From Nostoc sp. JL34 (GTDB lineage: Bacteria; Cyanobacteriota; Cyanobacteriia; Cyanobacteriales; Nostocaceae): 34,566 bases of DNA. The notes under the pieces were generated by a model, which was not told the origin of the DNA, did not search any database, and saw only the letters and a list, made by a program, of their open reading frames with translations. Positions within the stretch are counted from its first letter, which is position 1, and every line of letters begins with the position of its first letter. Location of the stretch: positions 44,538 through 79,103 of the forward strand of contig NZ_JABXKQ010000119.1 of assembly GCF_017114945.1 (NCBI RefSeq). Reading direction: 5' to 3'. A program made the position numbers and the translations under genes. Of this stretch, positions 1 to 7,829 are shown piece by piece.

Positions 1-564
1 AGATTCCAAGTTCCCTTCTGGCAGAACAGTGGTAGCAGGGTTGCTGTTTGTAGTAATTACTAGTTCTCTGGATACAGCGATCGCTTTATCAAACGTAATT
101 GCGGGTTCTGCTGGGGCAATAGATTCCCAGTTTTCAGAAACAGTATTTGGGTGAGCGGGTGAATTTGATTCTACATTCTCCCCCTGCTTCCCATACTCCC
201 CTACCTGCTCTCTCACCTGGGACAACACTTGCAGTTGGACACTGTATTGCCAAGATTTACCGAGCAGATCCGACATCAAATCGGCACAACAGCGCAACTC
301 CCAGACTCCCGACTGAAAGTAGGTAAAAGGAATTACCGCCATTAAACCTTCTGAATTAGTGCGACGCGATCGCTTGAAAATTCGCCGCGTTGGTTGAATT
401 TCCTGGGTTGAAGAGTGAGTTACCCGTACTTCCACGTCTGTATTATGAAGGTTAGTACGAGCCAAAACTCTATATTGTCCTTCCAAAATTTCTAAATTTG
501 GCGATTCTAGGATATGCCACGAGCGAGCGCCTTGTTTCTGTATCAGAAATTGCCAGTGTTCCAT
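1..564 (-). CDS. Conserved cyanobacterial protein of unknown function, 3' part missing
   Basis: Reads leftwards from an ATG at 564 and stays open for 188 codons to the edge of the window, so the C-terminus lies outside. The product begins MEHWQFLIQKQG. Its first ~115 residues look like a compact beta-rich domain (phrases RVLARTNLHNTDVEVRVTH and GVWELRCCADLMSD), and the rest is a low-complexity Ser/Glu/Pro/Asn segment. I recall this N-terminal domain as a conserved hypothetical in filamentous cyanobacteria, but I know no function. There is no signal peptide or membrane segment in the visible part. An imperfect 16-bp palindrome lies 48 bp upstream of the start (612-627). Coding status is well supported by length and protein-like composition; function is unknown. 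Confidence 0.75.
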   Translation of the reverse strand, partial: MEHWQFLIQKQGARSWHILESPNLEILEGQYRVLARTNLHNTDVEVRVTHSSTQEIQPTRRIFKRSRRTNSEGLMAVIPFTYFQSGVWELRCCADLMSDLLGKSWQYSVQLQVLSQVREQVGEYGKQGENVESNSPAHPNTVSENWESIAPAEPAITFDKAIAVSRELVITTNSNPATTVLPEGNLES

Positions 565-1149
565 TGTGAGTGATGCCCAGACCGACGAGCCGCTGAGTAA
601 TATTGTGTATTAACTTGCTTGCAAGTTTACCTCAGTATTTTGGAAATGCATCACTTAAATGGCTATGAAGTTAACTCAGTTTTACTTACTTGACTTCTCT
701 GGCTTGAACTAGTCACCTCAAGAGAATTTCAAGGGGTAGCTGTGTTGCTTGTGTGTAAAGCTTTAGTTGCTTTCTGAATATTAAGTTTGAGACTCCCCAG
801 TCCTAAATTAATCGGGATGCAATAGATCCCATTGGCTGTTTCTGGTCAATTTAGAGCAAATAATTTTGTATTATTTTTTACTATAATGCCCAATTTGCAA
901 TAGACACAACGTAGAATAAATTAAGATTCACTTGACAATTTTTATTGAATTGTCATTGCCCACCTTTTTGCTACAAAGAGAGGATGTGGCTCTTAAGTGT
1001 CATCTGCGATCGCCCACGGTGGGGCAAATCACAACACTTAACCGCGCAAAACGTATCCATCTACCTGAAGCGGTTCAAAGAGCCGCTACAAAGCGTATCC
1101 TCCCCTGAGTGAAATGTGGGTGACAATGAGGATTTACAGGAGGGATTGG
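565..1149. other. 585-bp intergenic region between divergent genes
   Basis: No gene seen. It holds an imperfect palindrome, AACTTGC-TT-GCAAGTT, at 612-627 close to the leftward gene, and a hairpin at 933-955 (TGACAATT, 7-nt loop, AATTGTCA). A HIP1 octamer lies near 1007. The two inverted repeats could be operators or transcript structures; nothing in the sequence decides which. Confidence 0.4.
1138..1143 (+). promoter_or_regulatory. Strong ribosome binding site deciding the start at 1150
   Basis: AGGAGG sits 6 bases before the ATG at 1150. The upstream in-frame ATGs at 1114 and 1126 have no such site, so translation most likely begins at 1150. Confidence 0.75.
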
Positions 1150-1347
1150 ATGCTAGTCATTTTAATGGACGATCAAATCCTTGCCCCTGAGCAAGTTTGC
1201 CAGTCTTGTTTACTCGCTGACGGGAGCGGTCAACCCCGTTGGCGTGGCGGTCAACTGCGCTGTGGTCAAGCCATTCGCAAACTTACTCAACAGCAGCCAG
1301 ACCAATATGAGTGCATGATGGGTTTTCGCATTGCCCATATAGAATAG
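1150..1347 (+). CDS. Small four-cysteine protein, unknown function (65 aa)
   Basis: Begins MLVILMDDQILAPEQVCQSC. It contains four cysteines: a CxxC pair at residues 17 and 20, then C38 and C55. This spacing would suit a small zinc-binding or redox knuckle, but that is inference. There is no membrane segment or signal peptide. The start is chosen for the AGGAGG box at 1138-1143. The gene precedes the Tic20-like gene by 82 bp on the same strand, so the two may be co-transcribed. I do not recognise a named family. Composition is protein-like, rich in Q and G with balanced charge. Confidence 0.7.
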   Translation: MLVILMDDQILAPEQVCQSCLLADGSGQPRWRGGQLRCGQAIRKLTQQQPDQYECMMGFRIAHIE

Positions 1348-1429
1348 TTGAATTTGTCAGCAAGACCAAGCAACTGCGTTATCCTAAGCTCAAGTAACTA
1401 TTGAAATTTTAACCACAGGAGAACGCATA

Positions 1430-1906
1430 ATGTCTTGGCGCGGGTCTACAACGGTTTCAGATCGGATTTTTGCTTCCTTGCCTTATTTGCTTCCTCTAAT
1501 TGAAGTTTTTGTATTTGGTCAATATTTGCTCTCAGAGTTTCCACCGCTACAACTGCTGTTTCTGCCGCTTCTGCCATTGTTGAGAATTTACTATGGCGTG
1601 CGTTATGCAGGAATGATTATTTTCTTTGCTTTATTTTTGCTAGTAGTGAGAAACGAAAAAATTAGTCACTTTATTCGTTTCAACACTATGCAAGCGATCC
1701 TTTTGGACATTATTATCTTTTTGTTTAGCATCCTAACTGATGTTGTGGGACTAGTTCCCTCTGGTGGTTTTGCAATCCAAACCTTATCCACAACCATTTT
1801 TATCGGCATAGTAGGAGCAGTTGCATATTCAGTTATCCAGTCTGTGAGTGGACGTTATGCAGAAATTCCGGCGATTTCCGATGCAGTGTATATGCAAGTG
1901 CGTTAG
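1430..1906 (+). CDS. Tic20-like membrane protein
   Basis: A 158-residue protein with about four hydrophobic helices (roughly residues 15-35, 40-75, 85-110 and 120-140), matching the Tic20 family in size and pattern: MSWRGSTTVSDRIFASLPYL, then an RIYYGVRYAG loop and HFIRFNTMQAILLDI. In plastids Tic20 is a core part of the inner-envelope protein import complex; the role of the cyanobacterial relatives is less certain, so the biochemical function here is inferred only from family membership. A Shine-Dalgarno-like CAGGAGA precedes the ATG. It is convergent with the FAH-family gene, with only 3 bp between the stop codons. Confidence 0.85.
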   Translation: MSWRGSTTVSDRIFASLPYLLPLIEVFVFGQYLLSEFPPLQLLFLPLLPLLRIYYGVRYAGMIIFFALFLLVVRNEKISHFIRFNTMQAILLDIIIFLFSILTDVVGLVPSGGFAIQTLSTTIFIGIVGAVAYSVIQSVSGRYAEIPAISDAVYMQVR

Positions 1907-1909
1907 AAG

Positions 1910-2683
1910 TTAACGGGCCGCTACGGTGTTTTCCAGGCGACCGATACCTTCAATTTCCACGCGGACGTGATCGCCTGGATGCAATGGACTTACACCCTCT
2001 GGTGTCCCTGTAAGCACCAAATCACCGGGTAGTAGCGTCATCACCTGACTGATATAGGAAACTAGAACATCGGGCGAAAACACCATCTGATCGATACAAG
2101 CAGATTGGACTGGATTGACATCATCATTCACAAAAGTCTGCAATCTCGCTCCTGGATTTAATTCCCGCACAATCCAAGGCCCCAAAGGACAGAATGTATC
2201 AAAACCTTTAGCTCGCGTCCATTGACCATCCTTTTTTTGTAAATCCCGCGCTGTTACGTCATTAGCGATGGTGTAGCCCCAAATTTTGGTTTGGGCTACT
2301 TGTGGTGTACATTCAAAAGCGTAATCGCCAATCACTAGTGCTAACTCTCCTTCGTAGTCAACTCTTTGTGACTGGGGAGGATATTTAATTTCCCTCTCAG
2401 ATGGAATGATCGACGTGGGTGGCTTGAGAAATATTAATGGCTCAGAAGGTACTGGAGTCCCCATTTCGGCTGCATGATCTGCATAATTCTTACCCACCGC
2501 CACAATTTTTGAGGGAGCGCAGGGAGCCAGAATTTGGTAATTTTCTGGTGTCAAAATTAAATCAGTGGGTTGTCCATGTAACCAGGGCGGAGCATCTAGC
2601 ACCTGCACATTTAGGGATAGCTGTAGTAACCCATAATAAATCTGTCCTTCTGGATTTTGAATTCGCACGTAGCGCTGCGCCAT
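1910..2683 (-). CDS. Fumarylacetoacetate hydrolase (FAH) family protein
   Basis: 257 residues beginning MAQRYVRIQNPEGQ. The catalytic C-terminal domain starts near residue 57 (PSKIVAVGKNYADH). Metal ligands expected in the family are visible as E111 and E113 in VDYEGELALVIG and D142 in YTIANDVTARDLQ; LTGTPEGV near the C-terminus is also typical. Family members act as acylpyruvases, oxaloacetate decarboxylases or hydrolases of ring-cleavage products; the substrate cannot be told from sequence. The ATG at 2683 is preferred to an upstream in-frame TTG at 2737, which would add 18 atypical residues. The protein should be cytosolic. It is divergent from rpsF across about 380 bp. Confidence 0.88.
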   Translation of the reverse strand: MAQRYVRIQNPEGQIYYGLLQLSLNVQVLDAPPWLHGQPTDLILTPENYQILAPCAPSKIVAVGKNYADHAAEMGTPVPSEPLIFLKPPTSIIPSEREIKYPPQSQRVDYEGELALVIGDYAFECTPQVAQTKIWGYTIANDVTARDLQKKDGQWTRAKGFDTFCPLGPWIVRELNPGARLQTFVNDDVNPVQSACIDQMVFSPDVLVSYISQVMTLLPGDLVLTGTPEGVSPLHPGDHVRVEIEGIGRLENTVAAR

Positions 2684-3062
2684 AACCTTGATGAATATCC
2701 TTTTATCTGCTTTTTTGTTGCTGTGAGCGGGTAGCAATCGTCAGTTAGCTGTTTAGCGAATGATTGAGCCTTGAGCAAAAAAGCGATCGCTGTAGATACC
2801 CTTAAGGAAAGATACCCGTTGACGAAGCTGATAGCTCGATCAATCTTGCCAAAGAAATATCGGGGTTGCCTCCCGGACTAGTTTTCATTCGGGACATCCA
2901 AAAAATCCAAACTCCGGCGATTTGGCTAATGATTCAAATTGAAAACTGGTAAGATTATAGTTCCTTGTTGCTTCAGATGTTGATTAATACTGGCAGTTTT
3001 AATTAAAATCAGGTATAAATTAACATCAGCAGCCACTTTTGTCCATGAGGAAACTGAAAAAT
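2684..3062. other. 379-bp divergent intergenic region upstream of rpsF
   Basis: No gene seen. It contains a HIP1 site near 2783 and a short switchable structure at 2861-2894: CGGG at 2861 can pair with CCCG at 2872, or TCCCG at 2871 with CGGGA at 2890. No promoter could be assigned with confidence. Confidence 0.35.
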
Positions 3063-3419
3063 ATGACTACAAATTACGAAACAATGTACATTCTCCGTCC
3101 TGACCTCGGAGAGGAACAGGTAGAGCAAGCAGTTACGAAATATCAGAATTTGCTTCGCGATCAAGGCGCTGAAGATATCCAAATTCAGAATCGTGGTAAG
3201 CGCCGTTTGGCTTACGAAATCAAAAAACACCGCGATGGCATCTACATCCAGTTAAACTACACTGCGCCTGCAACTGCGATCGCCCCCTTTGAACGAGCCA
3301 TGCGCTTAAGTGAAGAAGTGATTCGCTATTTGACAGTTAAGCAGGAAATCGCAGAGGAAAAACCCCCTAAAGAAGAAAAGGAAAAGCCAGCTAAGGTAGC
3401 TGCAACGGCAACAGCCTAG
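3063..3419 (+). CDS. rpsF: 30S ribosomal protein bS6
   Basis: 118 residues, beginning MTTNYETMYILRPDLGEEQV, with the expected bS6 landmarks: NRGKRRLAYEIKKHRDGIYI in the middle, FERAMRLSEEVIRYL near residue 85-97, and a charged Lys/Glu tail that is common in cyanobacterial S6. bS6 binds 16S rRNA in the platform of the small subunit, with bS18. The ATG at 3063 is chosen; in-frame upstream starts (TTG 3039, ATG 3045) would add residues without homology, and a GAGG at 3047 lies 12 bases before 3063. The gene stands alone, without rpsR or ssb beside it. Confidence 0.95.
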   Translation: MTTNYETMYILRPDLGEEQVEQAVTKYQNLLRDQGAEDIQIQNRGKRRLAYEIKKHRDGIYIQLNYTAPATAIAPFERAMRLSEEVIRYLTVKQEIAEEKPPKEEKEKPAKVAATATA

Positions 3420-3424
3420 GGAAT

Positions 3425-3512
3425 AGGGAGTGTGGATGAGGGAGCAGGGGGAGCAGAAGGAGCAGGGGAAGAATAACTATTATTACCAATGCCCAATGCC
3501 CAATCCCATTCA
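3425..3512 (+). repeat. Composite polypurine + CCCAATG heptad repeat
   Basis: A G/A-rich stretch with GGAGCAG units (about 3437-3471) is followed by AATAACTATTATTACC and three CCCAATG-type heptads. The same order (purine tract, AATAA, ACC, CCCAATG units) recurs at 24650-24721, 31061-31141 and, inverted, at 28234-28303. Confidence 0.7.
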
Positions 3513-3643
3513 ATAAAATTTTGTCTTTTTCTTTTTTCGTGACTTGTCTGGGAATGCTAAATTAACAAATACTTGCCAAAGGTAGTACTCCCGCAGTTAT
3601 ACCTAAGAGTGGACAAGATTCTGAATGGGAGCTGTAAGCTACT

Positions 3644-4204
3644 GTGATCCAATCTGATACACCCAATATCCAAGTTCTCTCTACAGAAGTATCGCAGCTA
3701 CGCCAAGAGTTGCAACTTCGCGATCAATTAGTGCAACAACTATCTCAAGAACTCTTCCGGCTGGTAAAAGGTAACACTAGTTTTATGCCCCAGCAGCCGG
3801 AGCTTGAGCGCGATCTGACCCAGTTACACGCTTTGCAAGAACAACTTCAAGCCGTGGAGCAGCAGGTGGCGTTCTATCAAGAACAAATTACAACTCGTGA
3901 CTCCGAAATTTACCAATTGCGACAGTCAGTCCAAGAACTTACTGATCGCACTCGCATGTTGGAGCAAGTAGTACAAGAGTTGCCTCAAATTTATCGTCGG
4001 AAGTTTGAGGAGCGGATGACGCCAGTGAGAGAAAAGGTAGCAATGCTGCAACGGGAAAACCGCCAACTACAAGCAGAACTGCAAAGTGTGAGTTACCGTT
4101 TGGCACTCAAAACTCGCAATGCTAGTCACAGCGGCATTGATTTACCAAATTTTCCTCGCCCAGCATCCGAACAAACTAACATTTCGACTCCCCAGAATGC
4201 CTAA
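3644..4204 (+). CDS. Coiled-coil protein, unknown function
   Basis: 186 residues, starting at GTG 3644. Residues ~8-45 and ~50-155 show strong heptad periodicity with Leu/Val at core positions and many Gln/Glu (for example STEVSQLRQELQLRDQLVQQ), predicting long coiled coils. The C-terminal ~30 residues are Ser/Asn/Pro-rich and probably disordered. There are no membrane segments. A GGGAG at 3628 is a weak, somewhat distant ribosome site, so the exact start is uncertain. I do not recognise a named family. The frame stays open for another 96 codons past the TAA stop (4205-4495), which is reported as a separate observation. A scaffolding role would be a guess from the coiled coil alone. Confidence 0.8.
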   Translation: MIQSDTPNIQVLSTEVSQLRQELQLRDQLVQQLSQELFRLVKGNTSFMPQQPELERDLTQLHALQEQLQAVEQQVAFYQEQITTRDSEIYQLRQSVQELTDRTRMLEQVVQELPQIYRRKFEERMTPVREKVAMLQRENRQLQAELQSVSYRLALKTRNASHSGIDLPNFPRPASEQTNISTPQNA

Positions 4205-4384
4205 AATTACCATTATGGTGGAATCTTAAGAGGTAAGAAAATTGGTGCGGCAAAGCAGCTTGGAGACATCCAAGTAGTATATCAAGGCAAAAATAACTAT
4301 AGAGCTAGAAATAACGCAAAGGCTGATATTCTAACCTTTCTTACCTCCTGCTTCCTTACACTAGTTGCGTCGGGTATAGAGCAA

Positions 4385-4570
4385 TTAGCTGAGAGTAATT
4401 TGAAAAACCCTGTCTTTAAAAGGCTGGGGAGTGTCACAAGGAATTGCATTGCTTTGACCAATTTTGGTCATTTCCTGCTTTGCTGGTTTAGGTAGATGGC
4501 TTCCAACAAGCAGATTCATTGATCTGCCTTTCATACTACCTAGCTCAGAACCATGAGTTTCCCTAAACAT
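4385..4570 (-). CDS. Possible small ORF, 61 codons, doubtful
   Basis: Starts MFRETHGSELGSMKGRSMNL and ends VFQITLS. It has no recognisable domain, signal peptide or clear ribosome site. It overlaps, on the opposite strand, the open stretch that continues from the coiled-coil gene, so at most one of the two is likely to be meaningful. Composition is protein-like (Lys/Pro/Gln), which is why it is listed. It could be a remnant or chance. Confidence 0.25.
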   Translation of the reverse strand: MFRETHGSELGSMKGRSMNLLVGSHLPKPAKQEMTKIGQSNAIPCDTPQPFKDRVFQITLS

Positions 4571-4595
4571 TCTTTTTTAGACAAAAGAGAGAATC

Positions 4596-4650
4596 AGCCT
4601 GCTAGCACCAGACTGTTATCTTGGAGAATGTGAAAAAATTCAAATATTGC
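4596..4650 (-). pseudogene. Decayed duplicate of the STAS gene 3' end
   Basis: 27 bases at 4596-4622 are identical to 4689-4715, the end of the STAS gene, and the similarity resumes upstream with a 21-base (7-codon) deletion between two ATCTT motifs. On the minus strand it reads IFEFFHILQDNSLVLAG and then TGA, against the intact gene's VFEIFHTYQD and KDNSLVLAG. It lies in the same frame as the intact gene, directly behind its TAG stop, so it is a partial tandem duplication. Confidence 0.8.
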
Positions 4651-4686
4651 TTGACTCCACCATCCTTCTATAGGTAGATTTATTAT

Positions 4687-5040
4687 CTAGCCTGCTAGCA
4701 CCAGACTGTTATCTTTGACGGTGGTAAAAACATCTTGGTAAGTGTGAAAAATTTCAAACACTGTATCGAGTTGGGTAAGTTCCAAAATTAACCGTACAGG
4801 AGCTTGCACGTTGCATAAAACCAAGCGGCAACCACTCTGACGTGCAGCTTTTAACCCTTTTACTAGAGGGACTAACCCAGAACTGTCCATGAAATTCACT
4901 TCTGCTAGGTTGATAACCCAGAGCTGATGAGCTTGAGGCACTACTCTAGCCATCTGTTCACTCAAAGCCATACCGCCTTCCAAATCTATGCTTCCTTGGG
5001 GTTTAAACAAAATCACTTGAAGTTCTTGTGTGAGAGCCAT
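4687..5040 (-). CDS. STAS-domain anti-sigma-factor antagonist
   Basis: 117 residues forming a single STAS domain (SpoIIAA/RsbV type). The phosphorylation-site signature is clear: INLAEVNFMDSSGLVPLVKG, with S53 in the position of the regulatory serine of SpoIIAA (D-S-S-G). Family members bind an anti-sigma-factor kinase or other partner when unphosphorylated and release it when phosphorylated. No partner kinase, phosphatase or sigma factor is encoded nearby, so the target is unknown. It is probably cytosolic. It is divergent from the dedA-family gene across 485 bp of AT-rich DNA. A partial duplicate of its 3' end lies directly downstream. Confidence 0.9.
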   Translation of the reverse strand: MALTQELQVILFKPQGSIDLEGGMALSEQMARVVPQAHQLWVINLAEVNFMDSSGLVPLVKGLKAARQSGCRLVLCNVQAPVRLILELTQLDTVFEIFHTYQDVFTTVKDNSLVLAG

Positions 5041-5525
5041 AAATTTAACAGGGTAATTAGAACACTTGACAAAAAATTGAAAAAGACATCAATACTTCTT
5101 CTCTTACAACGGCAAAATGACTGTTTTACCCAGATATTTGGGCAATTGCAGTCCTACAGTTGAGAGAGATTATTTCAGTATTCATGTCGTATAATTTGTG
5201 ATAACTTTCATCAATATAGGCATAAGCGCCTAACAATTTCGGTATCAACCGTATCTTTTACAAGATTTTCACAATTTAAAGTCATATTTATAAATTTTCT
5301 ATAAATTTTTTAATTTTTTTTTAATAAATATGAGCTTGTGGTAACAAATTCCAAAAATTGTCTAGTTAATAGTCAAAATTAATAGTTACCATAGACTAGA
5401 AACTATTGATTATTCAGTATTAAACCAATGACTTAATGACTCTATGTATTGGTTTGATTGACACCCCACCCAAAAACAAGCAAAGATATAGTAAAAGTAA
5501 AAATTTATAAAGACGGCGGTGCGGA
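5041..5525. other. 485-bp AT-rich divergent intergenic region
   Basis: No gene seen. It includes a very AT-rich tract around 5281-5330 with repeated TATAAATTTT-like words, and an 8-bp inverted pair AAACCAAT (5422-5429) / ATTGGTTT (5448-5455) about 70 bp before the dedA-family start. A TTGACA at 5458 has no well-placed -10 partner. Confidence 0.4.
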
Positions 5526-6155
5526 ATGTCTTTAGAGCTGATTTCACTAGAAAATATCCAGGAAGTTGCTCACAGTTACGGGTATTGGGCAATTTTTTTG
5601 GGAATTTTGCTAGAAAATTTAGGCATTCCCCTTCCTGGTGAAACCGTGACCTTAGTAGGCGGGTTTCTAGCTGGCAGCGATGAACTAAATTTCTGGCTGG
5701 TTCTCGGTGACGCAATTATGGGTGCTGTCATTGGTGGCACTTGTGGCTATTGGATTGGTAGAGTTAGCGGTTGGGCTTTTCTGGTAAAAGTTGGTAGCAT
5801 ATTTCGGATTTCTGAAGTGCGGCTGCTGAGTATTAAAGATCAATTTAGTCAAAATGCTGCTAAAGGGGTGTTTTTTGGACGTTTTTTAGCATTGTTACGA
5901 GTTTTTGCTGCACCACTAGCTGGTATAGCTGAAATGCCCTTTGGAAAATTCTTTTTATACAACTTGTTAGGAGCAGTTGCTTGGGCTAGTTTGATGGTGA
6001 CATTAGCTTTTTTTGCAGGCAAAGTAGTCTCTTTAGAACAATTGGTTGCTTGGGTGGGTCAATTTGCGATCGCAGCGTTACTGATCCTCGCTGCCTTAAT
6101 TGTTGTACCCCTATGGCTAGAATCTCGCCAAGTTAAGGGTGCAGCAGAAGAGTAA
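5526..6155 (+). CDS. DedA-family integral membrane protein
   Basis: 209 residues with the DedA (SNARE-associated, PF09335) signatures: ENLGIPLPGE at residues 30-39, a Gly-rich AIMGAVIGGTCGYWIGR helix, and FFGRFLALLRVFAAPLAG near residue 117-134, followed by two C-terminal hydrophobic helices. DedA proteins are inner-membrane proteins; several are now linked to lipid-carrier or phospholipid movement across the membrane and to membrane homeostasis, but no substrate can be assigned here. The ribosome site is weak. It is convergent with argG, with about 70 bp between them containing a G/A-rich stretch (6165-6190). Confidence 0.93.
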   Translation: MSLELISLENIQEVAHSYGYWAIFLGILLENLGIPLPGETVTLVGGFLAGSDELNFWLVLGDAIMGAVIGGTCGYWIGRVSGWAFLVKVGSIFRISEVRLLSIKDQFSQNAAKGVFFGRFLALLRVFAAPLAGIAEMPFGKFFLYNLLGAVAWASLMVTLAFFAGKVVSLEQLVAWVGQFAIAALLILAALIVVPLWLESRQVKGAAEE

Positions 6156-6224
6156 GTAGTCGAAGTGGGGAGATGAGGGAGTAGGGAGAGATTCTGCCTC
6201 ATCCCTTTCATCCCCCTTATCTTC

Positions 6225-7427
6225 TTAACCTCTAACCTGCTGTGACCAAATGCGAGTCGGTAGTCCCCAAACATAGATAAAGCCTTCAGCGGCTTTGTGG
6301 TCAAATTTGTCTTCGGCTCCGTAGGTTGCCAAATCGGGAGTATAGAGGGAATGATCGCTCGAACGCCCAACTATCGTAGAGTTGCCTTTGAACAACTTGA
6401 CTCGCACAGTTCCAGAGACTCGCTCTTGTGTCTTCTGAATAAAGGCATCAAGTGCAACTTTGAGTGGACTGTACCACAAACCGTTGTAAACGATTTGGCT
6501 GTAAGTTTCTTCAATGCCACGCTTGTAATGGGTAACATCTGCCGTTAATGTCAAGCTTTCTAAATCCCTATGTGCCTGAATTAGCACCAACATCGCAGGT
6601 GATTCGTAGATTTCCCGTGATTTGATCCCTACCAGCCGGTTTTCAATCATATCGATCCGGCCGATACCGTGATTTCCTACCACCTGATTGAGTTCTTCAA
6701 TTAGCTCAACTGGCTTTTTGGCTATGCCATTGAGGGTTGTGGGAATACCACCGTGGAAACCAATTTCTATGTACTCTGGCTCATTGGGAGTGTTAGCGAT
6801 CGCTTTGGTCATCTCATAAATTTCTTCTGGTGGCTCAAATGACGGATCTTCGAGTAAACCAGCTTCAATACTACGACCTAGCAAATTCTTGTCAATGCTA
6901 TAGGGAGAGGATTTTTTGACTGGTGAGGGGATACCAAACTTTTCACCATAGGCGATGGTTTCCTCACGGCTCATTCCCCATTCTCTGGCTGGTGCGAGAA
7001 TCTTCAAGTTGGGGTTCAGGGCGGTAACAGAGACATCAAAGCGAACCTGATCGTTACCTTTGCCGGTGCAACCGTGAGCGATCGCATCAGCACCATATTT
7101 TTCAGCCGTTTCTACTAATACCTTAGCAATCAGTGGACGGGCAAGGGCAGTTCCTAGAGGATAACGATTTTCATAAAGGGCGTTGGCTTGAATTGCTCCA
7201 AAGGCGTAATCTTTAACGAAGCTGTCTTTGACATCCGCCACCAGGGATTCACTTGCACCCGATTTCAGAGCTTTTTCTCGAATTGGCTCTAATTCATCTC
7301 CCTGACCTAAATCTGCTGCTAGGGTAATCACCTCTTCTACACCCCACTCCTGTTTAAGGTAGGGGATGCAAACTGAGGTATCCACTCCGCCAGAATATGC
7401 CAGGACAACCTTTTTGGCGCGACCCAT
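6225..7427 (-). CDS. argG: Argininosuccinate synthase
   Basis: 400 residues, the normal length. The ATP pyrophosphatase loop is AYSGGVDTS at residues 10-18. Further family landmarks are HGCTGKGNDQVRFDV, SPYSIDKNLLGRSIEAGLLEDP, and GRSSDHSLY near the C-terminus. The enzyme condenses citrulline and aspartate with ATP to argininosuccinate, the penultimate step of arginine synthesis, in the cytosol. In heterocystous cyanobacteria arginine also feeds cyanophycin. The ATG at 7427 has a TGGAG just upstream. No other arg genes are nearby, as is usual in cyanobacteria. Confidence 0.98.
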   Translation of the reverse strand: MGRAKKVVLAYSGGVDTSVCIPYLKQEWGVEEVITLAADLGQGDELEPIREKALKSGASESLVADVKDSFVKDYAFGAIQANALYENRYPLGTALARPLIAKVLVETAEKYGADAIAHGCTGKGNDQVRFDVSVTALNPNLKILAPAREWGMSREETIAYGEKFGIPSPVKKSSPYSIDKNLLGRSIEAGLLEDPSFEPPEEIYEMTKAIANTPNEPEYIEIGFHGGIPTTLNGIAKKPVELIEELNQVVGNHGIGRIDMIENRLVGIKSREIYESPAMLVLIQAHRDLESLTLTADVTHYKRGIEETYSQIVYNGLWYSPLKVALDAFIQKTQERVSGTVRVKLFKGNSTIVGRSSDHSLYTPDLATYGAEDKFDHKAAEGFIYVWGLPTRIWSQQVRG

Positions 7428-7829
7428 TAATTTCTCCAGTTAGGATAACAAAGAATGAGTCATTATTATATCTAAACTAATCCATGTATATTTTCTTGAT
7501 GCAACAACCTATTGGCAGATTGTCAGCAAACCCAGATAGCACAATCTGCATAACTTAATTTGTGGTTAACTCTAATCAAAGTTTGCCAAGAGGCGATCGC
7601 TTGTATACAAGTATCTTCAGTACTTATTATCCTAAGTTATATCGGAATCCGATTTGATTGCGTGAAAAAACTCAGTACAACTTAAAGAGGCTGCTTGAGT
7701 GTTGCCTAATAAGACAAGTAAGTTCTCCAAATCAAAGCAGATTTCTATAGTCTGCGTTAATACTAGAGCCACTTATCCAGCTAAAATCACTACTTTGCTG
7801 ACAGCAAATAAATTTAATTGGAGGTAAAA
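7428..7829. promoter_or_regulatory. 402-bp divergent region upstream of the protease, with two palindromes
   Basis: No gene seen. It contains a perfect 12-bp palindrome CTTGTATACAAG (7600-7611) that begins on the last base of a HIP1 octamer (7593-7600), and a near-perfect palindrome ATCGGA-A-TCCGAT (7641-7653). Their 30-bp spacing, about 180-230 bp before the protease start, is compatible with repressor sites, but no regulator is known. Confidence 0.4.
7820..7825 (+). promoter_or_regulatory. Ribosome binding site for the subtilase gene
   Basis: GGAGGT lies 4 bases before the ATG at 7830. It rules out the upstream in-frame TTG at 7818, which would overlap the site itself. Confidence 0.75.

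Larger units (their letters stand above)
4205..4686. other. 482-bp region with gene remnants and inverted repeats
   Basis: No confident intact gene. It holds an 11-bp inverted pair, GAGGTAAGAAA (4230-4240) and TTTCTTACCTC (4337-4347); an open reading frame continuing from the coiled-coil gene to a TAG at 4493; a possible 61-codon leftward ORF (4385-4570); and a decayed copy of the STAS gene's 3' end (4596-4650). Confidence 0.5.

Noticed and set aside
3039..3062. Earlier start for rpsF (TTG 3039 or ATG 3045)
   Set aside because: The added residues have no counterpart in bS6, while MTTNYETMYILRP is the family's normal start.
5458..5492. Sigma-70 promoter for the dedA-family gene (TTGACA at 5458)
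   Set aside because: The nearest -10-like word, TATAGT at 5487, is 23 bp away, too far for a standard promoter.
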